From: Galbibacter marinus
GTDB lineage: Bacteria; Bacteroidota; Bacteroidia; Flavobacteriales; Flavobacteriaceae
Assembly (NCBI RefSeq): GCF_000300875.1
Contig: NZ_AMSG01000006.1
Coordinates: 82,076-146,075 of the forward strand
Length of the DNA stretch: 64,000 nucleotides
Direction of reading: 5' to 3'
This document shows, piece after piece, positions 1 to 8,697 of this stretch (its first letter is position 1; the number at the start of each line of letters is the position of its first letter). The notes under the pieces were generated by a model. The model made no database searches and was not told the origin of the DNA. It was given only the letters and a program-made list of their open reading frames with translations. A program made the translations under genes and the position numbers.

Positions 1-257
1 GTAATGCAGAAAACCGTTTTTCAACCTATTATATAGAACCCGGTGATTATTTTAAACTCCGAAACTTACAAATAGGATACACCATTGACCAAAGTATAGT
101 GAATCGTATTGGACTGAGTTCCCTAAGGTTTTATACCGGAGGTCAGAATCTTTTCACGATTAATTCTAAGAAGTTCACCGGAGTTGATCCTGAAAACCCT
201 GCCTTCGGATACCCTTTACCGTTAACGGTGACCATGGGAATGGATATAAGCTTCTAA
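1..257 (+). CDS. SusC/RagA-type TonB-dependent receptor, C-terminal end (partial)
   Basis: Only the last ~84 codons are present; the gene starts left of the window and ends with TAA at 255-257. The translation shows the usual SusC C-terminal landmarks: a GDYFKLRNLQIGY strand, a TGGQNLFTI strand, GVDPENP, and PLPLTVTMG followed by a terminal aromatic residue (ISF) as in outer-membrane barrels. SusC proteins import glycans across the outer membrane with TonB energy and a SusD lid. The SusD gene follows 22 bp downstream. Family is certain; substrate can only be guessed from the fructokinase downstream. Confidence 0.9.
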   Translation, partial: NAENRFSTYYIEPGDYFKLRNLQIGYTIDQSIVNRIGLSSLRFYTGGQNLFTINSKKFTGVDPENPAFGYPLPLTVTMGMDISF

Positions 258-279
258 CACACTTAAAAATAAAAGAATC

Positions 280-1977
280 ATGAAAGTTATTTATAAAACG
301 ATTTTAGGAATATTGAGCCTTGGTATGCTCTACGCTTGTTCTGATTACTTGGAGAATACTCCTAGTTCCGTATTGGAGGAAAGTGAACTGATCAATGCGG
401 AGAATATTGATGGATTTGTAACTGCTGCTTATGCGGCATTGGGAAATGATCATTATGATACTCCTTTTAGTTTATGGCCCTACGGAAATGTTCGGTCTGA
501 TGATGCTTATAAAGGAGGGAGTGGTACCAATGATATTCAGGTTTTTCATTTCTTTGAAGTGTCTAACAATATCCGTACTGATTTTGGTGAATTGGATGCT
601 TTGTGGTATAATTCATATATCGCAATTTCAAGAGTTAACAAGGCAATCAACGCCCTTAATCAATTAGAAGAGAGTGAGTACCCCATAAAGGATGCCAGAT
701 TATCTGAGATGTATTTCCTAAGAGGACATTTCTATTTTATGCTCAAGGAGGTCTTTAAATACATCCCCTATATAACAGAAGATGTTCCCGTTGAGCAATA
801 TGGAACTATTTCAAACAGAGATCTTAGTAATGATGAGTTATGGGAAGCAATAGCCCAGGACTTTGTCAAGGCAACTGTAAATTTACCCGAACATCAGGAT
901 CAAATCGGAAGAGCAACTAAGGCTGCTGCATTTTCCTATCTTGCTAAGGTGAGATTGTATCAGGCCTATGAGCAGGATGAGAATAATAATGTGGTCAATA
1001 TTAATGATCAAAGACTTCAGCAGGTCATTGCAGCCACGGATAGGGTACTGGGTAAATATGCTCTTGAATCGGATTTCGGTTTTAATTTTCTTGCCGGCAG
1101 TTATGAGAATGGACCAGAAGCGGTATTCTCGATTCAGTTCTCTAATGATGATAATACACTTCATGGTCGTTTAAATTATTCAGATGTTTTATCGACCCCA
1201 CAGGGACTTGGTTGTTGTGATTTTCACAAGCCAAGTCAAAACCTCGTTAATGCTTTTAAAACCGACGGTGAAGGTCTTCCAATGCTCGAGGATTTTAACA
1301 ACACAGATATGGATTACAGCAATCTAGATGCCTATACAGTAGATCCTAGATTGTATCATACGGTAGCCATACCGGGACTTCCGTTTAAGTATAATGAATC
1401 TTATATTTATAAGGAAGATTGGAATAGAAGCCCAAGTACCTACGGGTTTTATGCTTCCTTGAAGGAAAATGTATCACCGGATTGCGATTGTTTTGTCAAC
1501 ATAGATCCTTTTTATGGAAATTCTAAAAACAGAATTCAAATCCGTTATGCTGATGTTCTTTTAATGAGAGCGGAAGCTCTAATTGAGTTAGGAAGACAGA
1601 AAGAGGCCTTGCCGTTGATTAATCAAATTCGAGAAAGAGCAGGACAGAGTACAACACTGATTGATGGTTATGCTACTAATACAAATGTTGCCCTATATGA
1701 GGATGGCGTAAACTGTAATTGGACACAAAATTTTGCAAGGAAAGCGCTCCGTTTTGAAAGAAGACTGGAGTTTGCCATGGAGGGTAGTCGCTTTTTTGAT
1801 TTGGTCAGATGGGGTGTTGCAGAAGAGGTGTTAAATACCTACTATGATGAGGAAAAAGATAAGCGTATTTATTATGCTGAGGCGCACTTTGATGCCAATG
1901 CAGAAGAGTATTGTCCAATTCCATTAGCCCAGATTAATTTCAGTAGAAATGTATATCAACAAAACGTAGGATATTAA
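280..1977 (+). CDS. SusD/RagB-family outer-membrane glycan-binding lipoprotein
   Basis: 565 aa. A lipoprotein signal ends in LYAC with Cys20 as the lipidation site. The rest has the SusD plan: N-terminal TPR-like helices (SRVNKAINAL, EMYFLRGHFYFMLKEVF), the conserved IRYADVLLMRAEALIELG segment near residue 425, and the C-terminal RFERRLEFAMEGSRFFDLVRWG and CPIPLAQINFSRNVYQQN signatures. It should form the lid over the SusC barrel encoded immediately upstream and bind the incoming glycan. Length is typical for the family. With the fructokinase at 2251 this looks like the end of a polysaccharide-utilization locus. Confidence 0.95.
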   Translation: MKVIYKTILGILSLGMLYACSDYLENTPSSVLEESELINAENIDGFVTAAYAALGNDHYDTPFSLWPYGNVRSDDAYKGGSGTNDIQVFHFFEVSNNIRTDFGELDALWYNSYIAISRVNKAINALNQLEESEYPIKDARLSEMYFLRGHFYFMLKEVFKYIPYITEDVPVEQYGTISNRDLSNDELWEAIAQDFVKATVNLPEHQDQIGRATKAAAFSYLAKVRLYQAYEQDENNNVVNINDQRLQQVIAATDRVLGKYALESDFGFNFLAGSYENGPEAVFSIQFSNDDNTLHGRLNYSDVLSTPQGLGCCDFHKPSQNLVNAFKTDGEGLPMLEDFNNTDMDYSNLDAYTVDPRLYHTVAIPGLPFKYNESYIYKEDWNRSPSTYGFYASLKENVSPDCDCFVNIDPFYGNSKNRIQIRYADVLLMRAEALIELGRQKEALPLINQIRERAGQSTTLIDGYATNTNVALYEDGVNCNWTQNFARKALRFERRLEFAMEGSRFFDLVRWGVAEEVLNTYYDEEKDKRIYYAEAHFDANAEEYCPIPLAQINFSRNVYQQNVGY

Positions 1978-2250
1978 ATTGATGATTGCTGTTATAGAAT
2001 GGACCTATTTGTAACTGGGGAAATTAGCATAAACCTTTAAAATCATTTTGATTAAGTATGATTTAATCAAGAAAAAAATGATAATTTCCAATGTAGATGC
2101 CTTCAATTTTAATAGTGAAGACTAGAATAAAAATTTAAATCCGGGTGCCCATGGTGGCAGTAGCCAAGCTAAGGGAGGGATTTAACAATTAGAGGGTTTT
2201 AGGAATATGAAAATAACAGCAAAATTGAACTGTAAATAGAACGAATTCAA

Positions 2251-3153
2251 ATGGATGATAATTTAAAAATCACCTGCTACGGTGAGGTGCTGTGGGATGT
2301 ATTTCCAACGGGTGAGAAGATAGGAGGGGCTCCTCTAAATGTTGCGATAAGGCTTCAGAGTATGGGCGTGAATACCAGCATGATGAGTTGTGTTGGAGAT
2401 GATGTTCGCGGGCATAAAATTACGGACTATCTGAGAGGTTTGAAGCTAAACACCTCATGTATAGAGATGCATGCTGATTTCCCTACCGGAATAGTTCAGG
2501 TGACTTTGGATAAAACCGGGTCGGCAACCTATGATATCAAGTATCCGGTGGCCTGGGATAAAATTTCTTTAACTCCAAAAATGGTTCAAGCCGTTGAATC
2601 ATCGGATGCTTTTATTTATGGGAGCTTGGTTTGTAGGGATCCTCAAAGTAAGCATACGTTGTTTGAATTGATTCCTAAATCAAGTTTTAAGGTCTTGGAT
2701 GTGAATCTCAGACAGGGTTATTACACTCAGGATCTTTTACTGGAGCTGATTCAAAGTGCTGATTTTATAAAATTCAATGACGATGAGTTATTTGAAATTG
2801 CGCAAATGATGGGATCTACTTTCAATTCATTGGAGCAAAACCTTGAGTATATTAAATCCAAGGTTAGCGCAAGCTCCATATGCGTTACCAAGGGGAGGCA
2901 TGGTGCCTTGTTGGTTCATAATGATAAGTACTACTACAATAGCGGTTATAAGATCACAGTAAAGGATACCGTGGGTGCTGGGGATTCTTTTTTAGCAACA
3001 TTATTGGTCAAACTGTTAAGAAATGAAGATACGCAACGCGCTCTTGACTTTGCCTGTGGCATCGGTGCTATGGTTGCCGCTGAAAGTGGAGCCAATCCTG
3101 TGTTTGAACAGTCGCAAATAGATGAGTTCATAAATGGAAGACCATTAAAGTAG
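2251..3153 (+). CDS. PfkB-family carbohydrate kinase, probably fructokinase
   Basis: 300 aa, normal length for a ribokinase/PfkB sugar kinase acting in the cytoplasm. The N-terminal GEVLWDVFP and GGAPLNVAIRLQSMG segments are typical of bacterial fructokinases. The anion-hole signature DTVGAGDSF is at residues 239-247, with catalytic Asp245. It would phosphorylate fructose to fructose 6-phosphate. It lies 273 bp after the SusD gene on the same strand, so the upstream SusC/SusD pair may serve a fructose-containing glycan such as a fructan or sucrose; that substrate is inference. Other PfkB specificities (e.g. 2-keto-3-deoxygluconate) cannot be excluded. Confidence 0.85.
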   Translation: MDDNLKITCYGEVLWDVFPTGEKIGGAPLNVAIRLQSMGVNTSMMSCVGDDVRGHKITDYLRGLKLNTSCIEMHADFPTGIVQVTLDKTGSATYDIKYPVAWDKISLTPKMVQAVESSDAFIYGSLVCRDPQSKHTLFELIPKSSFKVLDVNLRQGYYTQDLLLELIQSADFIKFNDDELFEIAQMMGSTFNSLEQNLEYIKSKVSASSICVTKGRHGALLVHNDKYYYNSGYKITVKDTVGAGDSFLATLLVKLLRNEDTQRALDFACGIGAMVAAESGANPVFEQSQIDEFINGRPLK

Positions 3154-3558
3154 GGAGTTTATCTACGATATAATTAAAAAAAAATAAACGCATCTAAATC
3201 TTTAGGTTGGTTAGTAAGAGGAATTGATGTGGAAAGGGCTACGGCTTGATCCAGGTCTTTTCCTTTTTTTATTTTTTTGTACCTTTATTTGCCTGAGAAG
3301 TAAAACCTACTGGCAGCGGGACAGAACTGACTATTACTCAATCCAGTAATAATGAAGAGAAGGCAAAACATTCTTCCAAAAATTGGGCAGTTGTTATAGA
3401 TGGAATGAGAAAGCTCATTGAATAAAACCACCTATAATGGACAATTTCACACAAACTACATTCAGTACCTGCACAAGAAACTAACTAAAAAACAACGACT
3501 AGCAAACCGTTGGAGTCAATTAATATCGATAAAATAAAAATCTTGAAACCTGATTTAT
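3154..3558. other. intergenic, no gene seen
   Basis: About 400 bp without a convincing reading frame. A weak stem (GGAAAG paired with CTTTTCC, followed by a T-run near 3262-3275) could end the fructokinase transcript. A small ATTACT/AGTAAT hairpin lies at 3333-3350. Neither is strong. Confidence 0.4.
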
Positions 3559-4000
3559 ATGAAAACTAAAATTAATTTATTTTCACTCATCTTCGCCTTC
3601 ATAGGCTTGATAAGTTGCAATACCAATCAACCGACACAGTCGTCCAACCTAGAAATCGGTATGTTTAAGGTAGTAATACTTTATCCAAATGGAGAAGATA
3701 AAACCTTTGACATGGACTATTATGAAAAAAAAGCACATGCCAATGGTGGCGGGTTTTTTAGGCGAAAATTTAAAGTTCTTTGAAATAGATAAGGGTATAG
3801 CCGGCAGAACTCCTAATGATAAATCTCCTTTTGTAGCCGTAGGCTATTTTTATATTAATGATGTCGCTGAATATAATAAAGCAATAGGACAAAATATAGA
3901 TGCAATTCGGACTGACTTTAAAAATTACACCAATATTACGCCTGTTATACAGATTAGTGAAATAAAGCAGGTGAGATACCTTGACAGAAATAAAGAATAG
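3559..4000 (+). pseudogene. EthD-family lipoprotein gene, frameshifted in an A-run
   Basis: The N-terminal part (3559-3783) encodes a lipoprotein signal ending in LISC (Cys20) and the start of an EthD domain, MFKVVILYPNGEDKTFDMDYY. The rest of the domain, KHMPMVAGFLGENLKFFEID onward, continues in the next frame to 4000. The switch is in the run of about eight A's at 3725-3732; one A fewer would give a continuous EYYEKKHMPMV-type EthD core. EthD domains are small dimeric alpha+beta-barrel (ferredoxin-like) proteins, named for a gene linked to ether degradation. Either the gene is broken, the A-run is a sequencing error, or slippage restores the frame. Both halves read well, so decay must be recent if real. 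Confidence 0.75.
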
Positions 4001-4230
4001 GAAATCATTGAGGATAACATCTAGTGGACAATACCGAACTCCAGTGAATTACTATGGGCGAGTATCCCACAAAAATCACCAGGGGAGAGCAGTATAACAA
4101 CTTGGCGAAGCTTCATTTCTGTCCTGCCATTATGCAGTAGTCTTATGGTTGAGCGATAGGGTGTAAATGCCTATTATACGTGCTGGTGTTTTAATTTTTT
4201 TTGGGGAGTATCCTGTAAACTGTGTAAGTA

Positions 4231-4266
4231 AAAAAATATCGAGGGTCATGACCCTCGATATTTTTT
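4231..4266. terminator. 36-bp perfect palindrome, bidirectional terminator
   Basis: A perfect inverted repeat centred between 4248 and 4249. A GAGGGTCATGACCCTC core is flanked by an A-run on the left and a T-run on the right, so it can act as a rho-independent terminator on either strand. It lies about 230 bp after the EthD gene and about 210 bp before the YdeI-type gene. The stretch 4001-4230 holds no gene that I recognise. Confidence 0.75.
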
Positions 4267-4477
4267 ATTAATTTTAAATTTTAACACAGTATGAAGAAAG
4301 AATGGTTTGATCAAATGAAAGCAATGAAAACTTTTATTCTCTTGAGTCACACGAATTATATCTAAATGAATTACTGGCCAAAGAACTGTGTACACGACTT
4401 TTCGGAGCAATCAGTCTAAAGGATTAGATCAAGCAATTTGCATTAAAAATGAACCAATCACAACCAAAAATTACTCA

Positions 4478-5056
4478 ATGGATAAATCAAACAGAGAAAC
4501 ACTCTATTTAAAATCAAGAGCGCAATGGCGAAAATGGCTGAGCGATAACCACCAGATAAAACAGTCTATTTGGCTGGTGTGTAATAATCAAAGATCAGGC
4601 TTACCAACAGTTCCTTGGGGTCAGTTGGTTGAAGAGGCACTTTGCTTTGGCCGGATTGATAGCACCAGAAAAACCATTGATGAGTTTACTTTCAAGCAGA
4701 TGTTTAGCAAACGGAAGCATAGTAGCACATGGTCAAAAATAAATAAAGACAAAGTACAGATGCTTATTGATAAAGGACTTATGACAGAGTCTGGTTACCA
4801 AACTATTGAGGTTGCAAAACAAAACGGATCCTGGGCTCTGTTGGATGCGGTTGAACAGCTCATAGTACCAGCAGATTTAGAAGAAGCCTTTGAAAGACAT
4901 AAAGGTTCAAAAAATTACTTTCTGGGTTTGAGTAAATCGCTTAGAAAGATGATGTTGCGTTGGATAGTTCTTGCAAAACGGCCAGAGACCCGACAAAAAC
5001 GTATTGATGAAATCGCAATGCTTGCCGGTGAAAACAAAAGACCAAAACAATTTTAA
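4478..5056 (+). CDS. YdeI/OmpD-associated (OmdA) family protein
   Basis: 192 aa from the ATG at 4478, which begins MDKSNRETLYLKSRAQWRKW; a 30-codon upstream extension has no family features. The N-terminal SIWLVCNNQRSGLPTVPWGQLVEEALCFGRID and the KQMFSKRKHSSTWSKINKDK segment are typical of the YdeI/OmdA family. The C-terminal part (DLEEAFERHKGSKNYFLGLSKS) is the OmdA-like helical domain ending in the RIDEI motif. The family is cytoplasmic and widespread; a role in bacteriocin protection has been proposed but the biochemistry is unclear. It stands alone here. Confidence 0.85.
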   Translation: MDKSNRETLYLKSRAQWRKWLSDNHQIKQSIWLVCNNQRSGLPTVPWGQLVEEALCFGRIDSTRKTIDEFTFKQMFSKRKHSSTWSKINKDKVQMLIDKGLMTESGYQTIEVAKQNGSWALLDAVEQLIVPADLEEAFERHKGSKNYFLGLSKSLRKMMLRWIVLAKRPETRQKRIDEIAMLAGENKRPKQF

Positions 5057-5557
5057 TCCGTAGTTTGTTTCAAAAAATGTACACATAACCAAAGTGAATC
5101 TTAATTATTTGGGTTCTAATATGTTTTTATGCATTGCCCTATATAAAAACATCGCCTATTTTTATTTTATTGAACTTATCGAATTGTGAGAAGTATAGTT
5201 TATTCCAATTTCTAGAAATCCTAGAATCGAAAAAGTAGAAGGAGAGCGCTCAGGCTTGCAAACCAAGAGCACTTCTCATCTTCTCATCTTCTAATATAAT
5301 ATCCCTTTAGATTCCAATAAATAGCTTTGAGATATTAGGATACAAGGAATGGACTATACCTACTTAGAATTTAAGTATGACAGTTTATTGTTAAATATTA
5401 GATTTGAGAACTGGAAACACCCTATAAATCGCGTTGATTCCTCTTGGGATACACGAAAAAGGATAGGAGAGGGCGAGGTCCTGTAAACACCTCTGTTTCT
5501 TATGTATTAGGAGCATTAAGTAAAAGAAAGTAAATTAAAAATTAAGTTCGTTTAGAA
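5057..5557. other. intergenic, no gene seen
   Basis: 500 bp AT-rich stretch between the YdeI-type gene and the SLC13 transporter. A short tandem repeat of a CTTCTCAT unit occurs near 5273-5295. No coding, RNA or clear terminator signal was recognised. Confidence 0.4.
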
Positions 5558-7033
5558 ATGATTTCGACAAAAAAGATTGTTTTTTTGATCCTAGGCCCTT
5601 TAATATTTGCGTTACTGCAATTATTGGATACCCCTGAGGGAATGCCTGAAAGTGCTTTTGATATGTTGTCCATTACAGTTTGGATGGCAATTTGGTGGGT
5701 CTCAGAGGTTATTCCTATAGGTGTAACAGCACTTCTGCCAATTGTTTTATTTCCGTTGACAGGAGCAGTAGATATTTCAACCACAACAGCCTCCTATGGA
5801 CATAAATATATCTTTTTATACTTGGGAGGCTTCTTGCTGGCCATAGCTGTAGAGAAATGGAACTTGCATAAACGAATTGCCTTACACATAATTAAAACGA
5901 TTGGAACGGACGTATCCAAAATCATTTTGGGATTTATGGTTGCAACCGCATTTTTGTCGATGTGGATATCAAATACCGCAACCAGTGTTATGATGTTGCC
6001 TATTGGAATGTCAATTGTATTCCAATTAAAGGATAATCCACATACAGAAGAAAATGAAAATATAATTTTTGGGAAGGCATTAATGCTGGCAATTGCGTAT
6101 AGTGCGTCATTAGGTGGTATTGCGACGCTTATTGGGACTCCACCCAATCTTGTGTTTGCCGGGTTTATTGAAGAAACCTATAATATAGAGATCTCTTTTG
6201 CAAGTTGGATTACATTTGGATTGCCAATTTCAGTGATTCTTTTAGCCGTTTCATGGTATTATTTAACCCATCATGCTTTTGTCTTTAAGCAAAAACAATT
6301 CCCCGGTGGTAAAACAGAAATTCAGCGGTTATTAAATGACTTGGGTCCCATGGAAATGGAAGAAAAAACAGTTTTAATTGTTTTTATATTGACCGCATTT
6401 TCTTGGATTACCAGATCATTTTTTTTCGAACAGCTTATGCCGGGCATAGACGATACTGTAATAGCTATAATCGCAGGAATTATATTGTTTATATTACCGA
6501 CAAGGAAGAAAGGAGAGCCCATAATAATATGGAAGGATGCCGTTAATATTCCTTGGGGAATAATCCTTTTATTCGGGGGCGGATTGGCATTGGCCTCTGG
6601 ATTTCAAGTCACGGGATTAGCTACTTGGCTTGGAAGTCAAGTTGAGCTGCTTGAAGGTCTAACTTTACTTGTGCTTATTGTGGTCATCGTAACGGCAGTT
6701 AATTTTATCACTGAATTAACGTCAAATACCGCCACCACAGCCATGCTGTTGCCCATTTTAGCGCCCATTGCGATTTCTTTGGATATTAATCCTTATATGT
6801 TGATGGTGGCAGCCACACTTGCTGCATCATGTGCGTTTATGTTGCCGGTAGCAACACCTCCGAATGCAGTGGTCTTCGGGTCAGGTTATTTGAGTATCAA
6901 GGATATGGTCAAGGCAGGATTTTGGATGAATTTAATTTCAATTGTTATTATAACCTTTGCTGTATATTTATTACTTCCCTTATTATGGGATTTTGATCCA
7001 GTAGATATTGAACTTTTTGTAACAAGGAAGTAG
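5558..7033 (+). CDS. SLC13/DASS-family sodium:anion symporter
   Basis: 491 aa inner-membrane protein with about 11 hydrophobic segments. It carries the two hallmark SNT signatures of the divalent anion:Na+ symporter family, MWISNTATSVMMLPIG near residue 140 and ELTSNTATTAMLLPILAPIA near residue 390. These line the sodium and carboxylate/anion site in characterised homologues such as VcINDY. IWWVSEVIPIGVTALLPI near the N-terminus is also typical. Likely substrates are C4-dicarboxylates, citrate or sulfate; the sequence does not decide. No neighbouring catabolic gene points to a substrate. Confidence 0.9.
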   Translation: MISTKKIVFLILGPLIFALLQLLDTPEGMPESAFDMLSITVWMAIWWVSEVIPIGVTALLPIVLFPLTGAVDISTTTASYGHKYIFLYLGGFLLAIAVEKWNLHKRIALHIIKTIGTDVSKIILGFMVATAFLSMWISNTATSVMMLPIGMSIVFQLKDNPHTEENENIIFGKALMLAIAYSASLGGIATLIGTPPNLVFAGFIEETYNIEISFASWITFGLPISVILLAVSWYYLTHHAFVFKQKQFPGGKTEIQRLLNDLGPMEMEEKTVLIVFILTAFSWITRSFFFEQLMPGIDDTVIAIIAGIILFILPTRKKGEPIIIWKDAVNIPWGIILLFGGGLALASGFQVTGLATWLGSQVELLEGLTLLVLIVVIVTAVNFITELTSNTATTAMLLPILAPIAISLDINPYMLMVAATLAASCAFMLPVATPPNAVVFGSGYLSIKDMVKAGFWMNLISIVIITFAVYLLLPLLWDFDPVDIELFVTRK

Positions 7034-7052
7034 AGGATAAACCTTACACTAA

Positions 7053-7148
7053 TGTATTATCGAATCAGAAGAAAGAATTAATGTGGAAGATCTTCAAAAA
7101 ATCGGTGATTTAGAAAAACTGAGCTTAGAAGATGTTTTTGGTTATTAA
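7053..7148 (+). pseudogene. possible gene remnant (about 31 codons)
   Basis: A short reading frame gives IIESEERINVEDLQKIGDLE and then KLSLEDVFGY before a TAA. It looks protein-like (acidic, ending in an LSLEDVFG segment) but has no start codon and no upstream continuation. It sits just before the GC-rich mobile remnant, so it may be the tail of a gene lost in the rearrangement. Family not recognised. Confidence 0.2.
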
Positions 7149-7268
7149 TGCAAAATTACACTCCCTGAACGGCTTCCGGTAGAGGAGTCAACAGGCTCTA
7201 ATTTACCCAAGCATGTTCCACTGATTGGTTTATCAGTGCAATTTCTATAGTGTTTTAATTTAACATTT

Positions 7269-8204
7269 TTACCAATTCGATTTTAATTCGAGTGTGTTTA
7301 CGCCTATGTTATAGGCATAAACGGCAGCAGGAACATAGGTTAAATTAATATCCTCTATTGTTTTATTATCTAAAATATCGATTGTGGTTACCAGGCTTGC
7401 GGAAAAATTATTTTGATTACAGAAATATATCAAGCTTTTTAATTCTTGCGGTTTTTCAAAATAACGATTACTCCATTTTATTTCTACACACCATTGCGGT
7501 TGAAATAATTTGTTGTCCAGTAATACGATATCAACTTCACCTTCGGAGCGCCCCATTTTCCAACGAGCATATTTTAAATCAAGATTTTCTCGATGCATCC
7601 ATTGTAAAAAAAAAGCTGTTTCTACCATATTACCCATTTCATTATCTGTTTCTGTAATTCCAAAGCTATCGGAGATGGAGTAGAACTCGTTGTCGAGGAA
7701 CCTTCGGAAAAACCCTTCCAGTTCCGGCATGATTAGGTGCACGCCATGGGTACTGTGCTTGATGGAAAAGGCAATCTCCGACTGTACCACGTGCAGGCCG
7801 TTGGAGCAGACCATACGGTAGAAGCCGAAGTGGCCCGAGGTACGCTCGCTGCCATCGTAAGAATTGGTGAACCGGAGCATAGGCAGGATGGTGTCCGCCT
7901 TGTTGCCCACGGAGAACTGGGTACTGTCGGAAAGGATAAAGTCCATACTGAAGCTGCGGTCCGAGCGGTTGATGGTCTGGCGGTAATAGGTCAGACCTGC
8001 ATCGATGAGCATTTGTTCCGCTTTGGCGAAGAACAGCTCATTGGGGATGTGCCCATAGCTTTTGGACACGATGTTCACAATTTTGCCATTGGATACAATG
8101 ACATTTTCAAGCCCTTTACGGGGTTCCATTTGGGTAAGTTCCCTGAGGGGCCTTACCGCGGACGCTACAAAGACCTCGTCCTGTTGCAATTTGTCTAAAT
8201 ACAT
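7269..8204 (-). CDS. chimeric protein: DUF932 N-terminal part joined to DUF4143 tail
   Basis: 311 aa from the ATG at 8204-8202 (MYLDKLQQDEVFVASAVRPL); the further upstream extension is leader sequence. Residues 1 to ~172 are a DUF932-type plasmid/phage protein (PRKGLENVIVSNGKIVNIVS, GFYRMVCSNGLHVVQSE). The remainder is the C-terminal domain of a DUF4143 AAA-ATPase: MGNMVETAFFLQWMHRE, ARWKMGRSEGEVDIVLLD, WCVEIKWSNR, which is a nuclease-like fold. The join is near 7660-7690, where base composition also drops from GC-rich to AT-rich. A complete DUF4143 protein would begin with an AAA domain, absent here. I infer a deletion or recombination scar; the fused frame may be translated but a function is doubtful. 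Confidence 0.75.
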   Translation of the reverse strand: MYLDKLQQDEVFVASAVRPLRELTQMEPRKGLENVIVSNGKIVNIVSKSYGHIPNELFFAKAEQMLIDAGLTYYRQTINRSDRSFSMDFILSDSTQFSVGNKADTILPMLRFTNSYDGSERTSGHFGFYRMVCSNGLHVVQSEIAFSIKHSTHGVHLIMPELEGFFRRFLDNEFYSISDSFGITETDNEMGNMVETAFFLQWMHRENLDLKYARWKMGRSEGEVDIVLLDNKLFQPQWCVEIKWSNRYFEKPQELKSLIYFCNQNNFSASLVTTIDILDNKTIEDINLTYVPAAVYAYNIGVNTLELKSNW

Positions 8205-8268
8205 AATACATGGATTTAAGGTTAAACAATATTTGCAGGGCACCCAAACGGAAGACAGGCCGTGGAGC

Positions 8269-8328
8269 GGCAAGGAAACGGAATATAAAAAGAGAGGACG
8301 GAACGGCTTTATGCCGTCCCTTGTCCGG
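8269..8328. repeat. leader repeat copy A (upstream of DUF932 gene)
   Basis: Two blocks shared with the region upstream of the 187-aa gene. A 16-bp block (GGCAAGGAAACGGAAT, 8269-8284) and a 24-bp block (8305-8328) recur at 10575-10590 and 10629-10652. Read on the minus strand, the second block carries a small hairpin, ACGGC-ATAAA-GCCGT. Both copies lie in the 5' leader of a minus-strand element gene, which suggests a duplicated promoter or leader within one mobile element. Confidence 0.8.
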
Positions 8329-8436
8329 ATACGGGCTGCGACGTTTACCTTGCGCAAAGGATTGGTTGATGGTTTGTTTGTTCTACGGTATTTTCATCAT
8401 CTTATGGCATATGGTACTTAAAGCCATTTACCAATG

Positions 8437-8697
8437 TCAAATTTTAGGATATGGAAGAGCAGGAATGTGGAATTCAAATTCTATCTGAAAACCTCTATAG
8501 GGTAGCATATCCCAATCAGGGAGGTTTACAGAACCAATTCTGATTGAACCAAAGGTATCTTGCGTGTTCTTGGTAGATAAGAGTTGCGCTCACCGGCAAC
8601 CCGAGCGTGGAAATGTGAAATCCGCCATTGGTCCAGTTATCGTGTCCAGTGAGAATTTCTCCAGCTTCAATAGTATGGAGGACAAGATGTCCCTTAA
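8437..8697 (-). pseudogene. possible decayed coding remnant
   Basis: On the minus strand two overlapping short frames look coding. One gives EAGEILTGHDNWTNGGFHIS; the next frame gives DTFGSIRIGSVNLPDWDM and ends LPYPKI with a stop at 8439-8437. They could be parts of one gene separated by a frameshift. There is no start codon and no family that I recognise. It lies directly downstream of the S41 peptidase gene. Confidence 0.25.

Noticed and set aside
3494..3520. GCAAACCGTTGGAG before the EthD gene as a further attC-like core
   Set aside because: Resembles the GAAACC-GTT pattern but the core lacks the final pyrimidine, there is no paired box after a preceding gene, and the start codon is over 40 nt away.
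5057..5557. Structured RNA or tRNA in the gap before the SLC13 gene
   Set aside because: No cloverleaf, conserved loop or strong hairpin could be found by eye.
7737..8488. Several plus-strand frames opposite the DUF932 gene
   Set aside because: They are antisense shadows of a clear coding gene in GC-richer DNA, where long chance frames are common.
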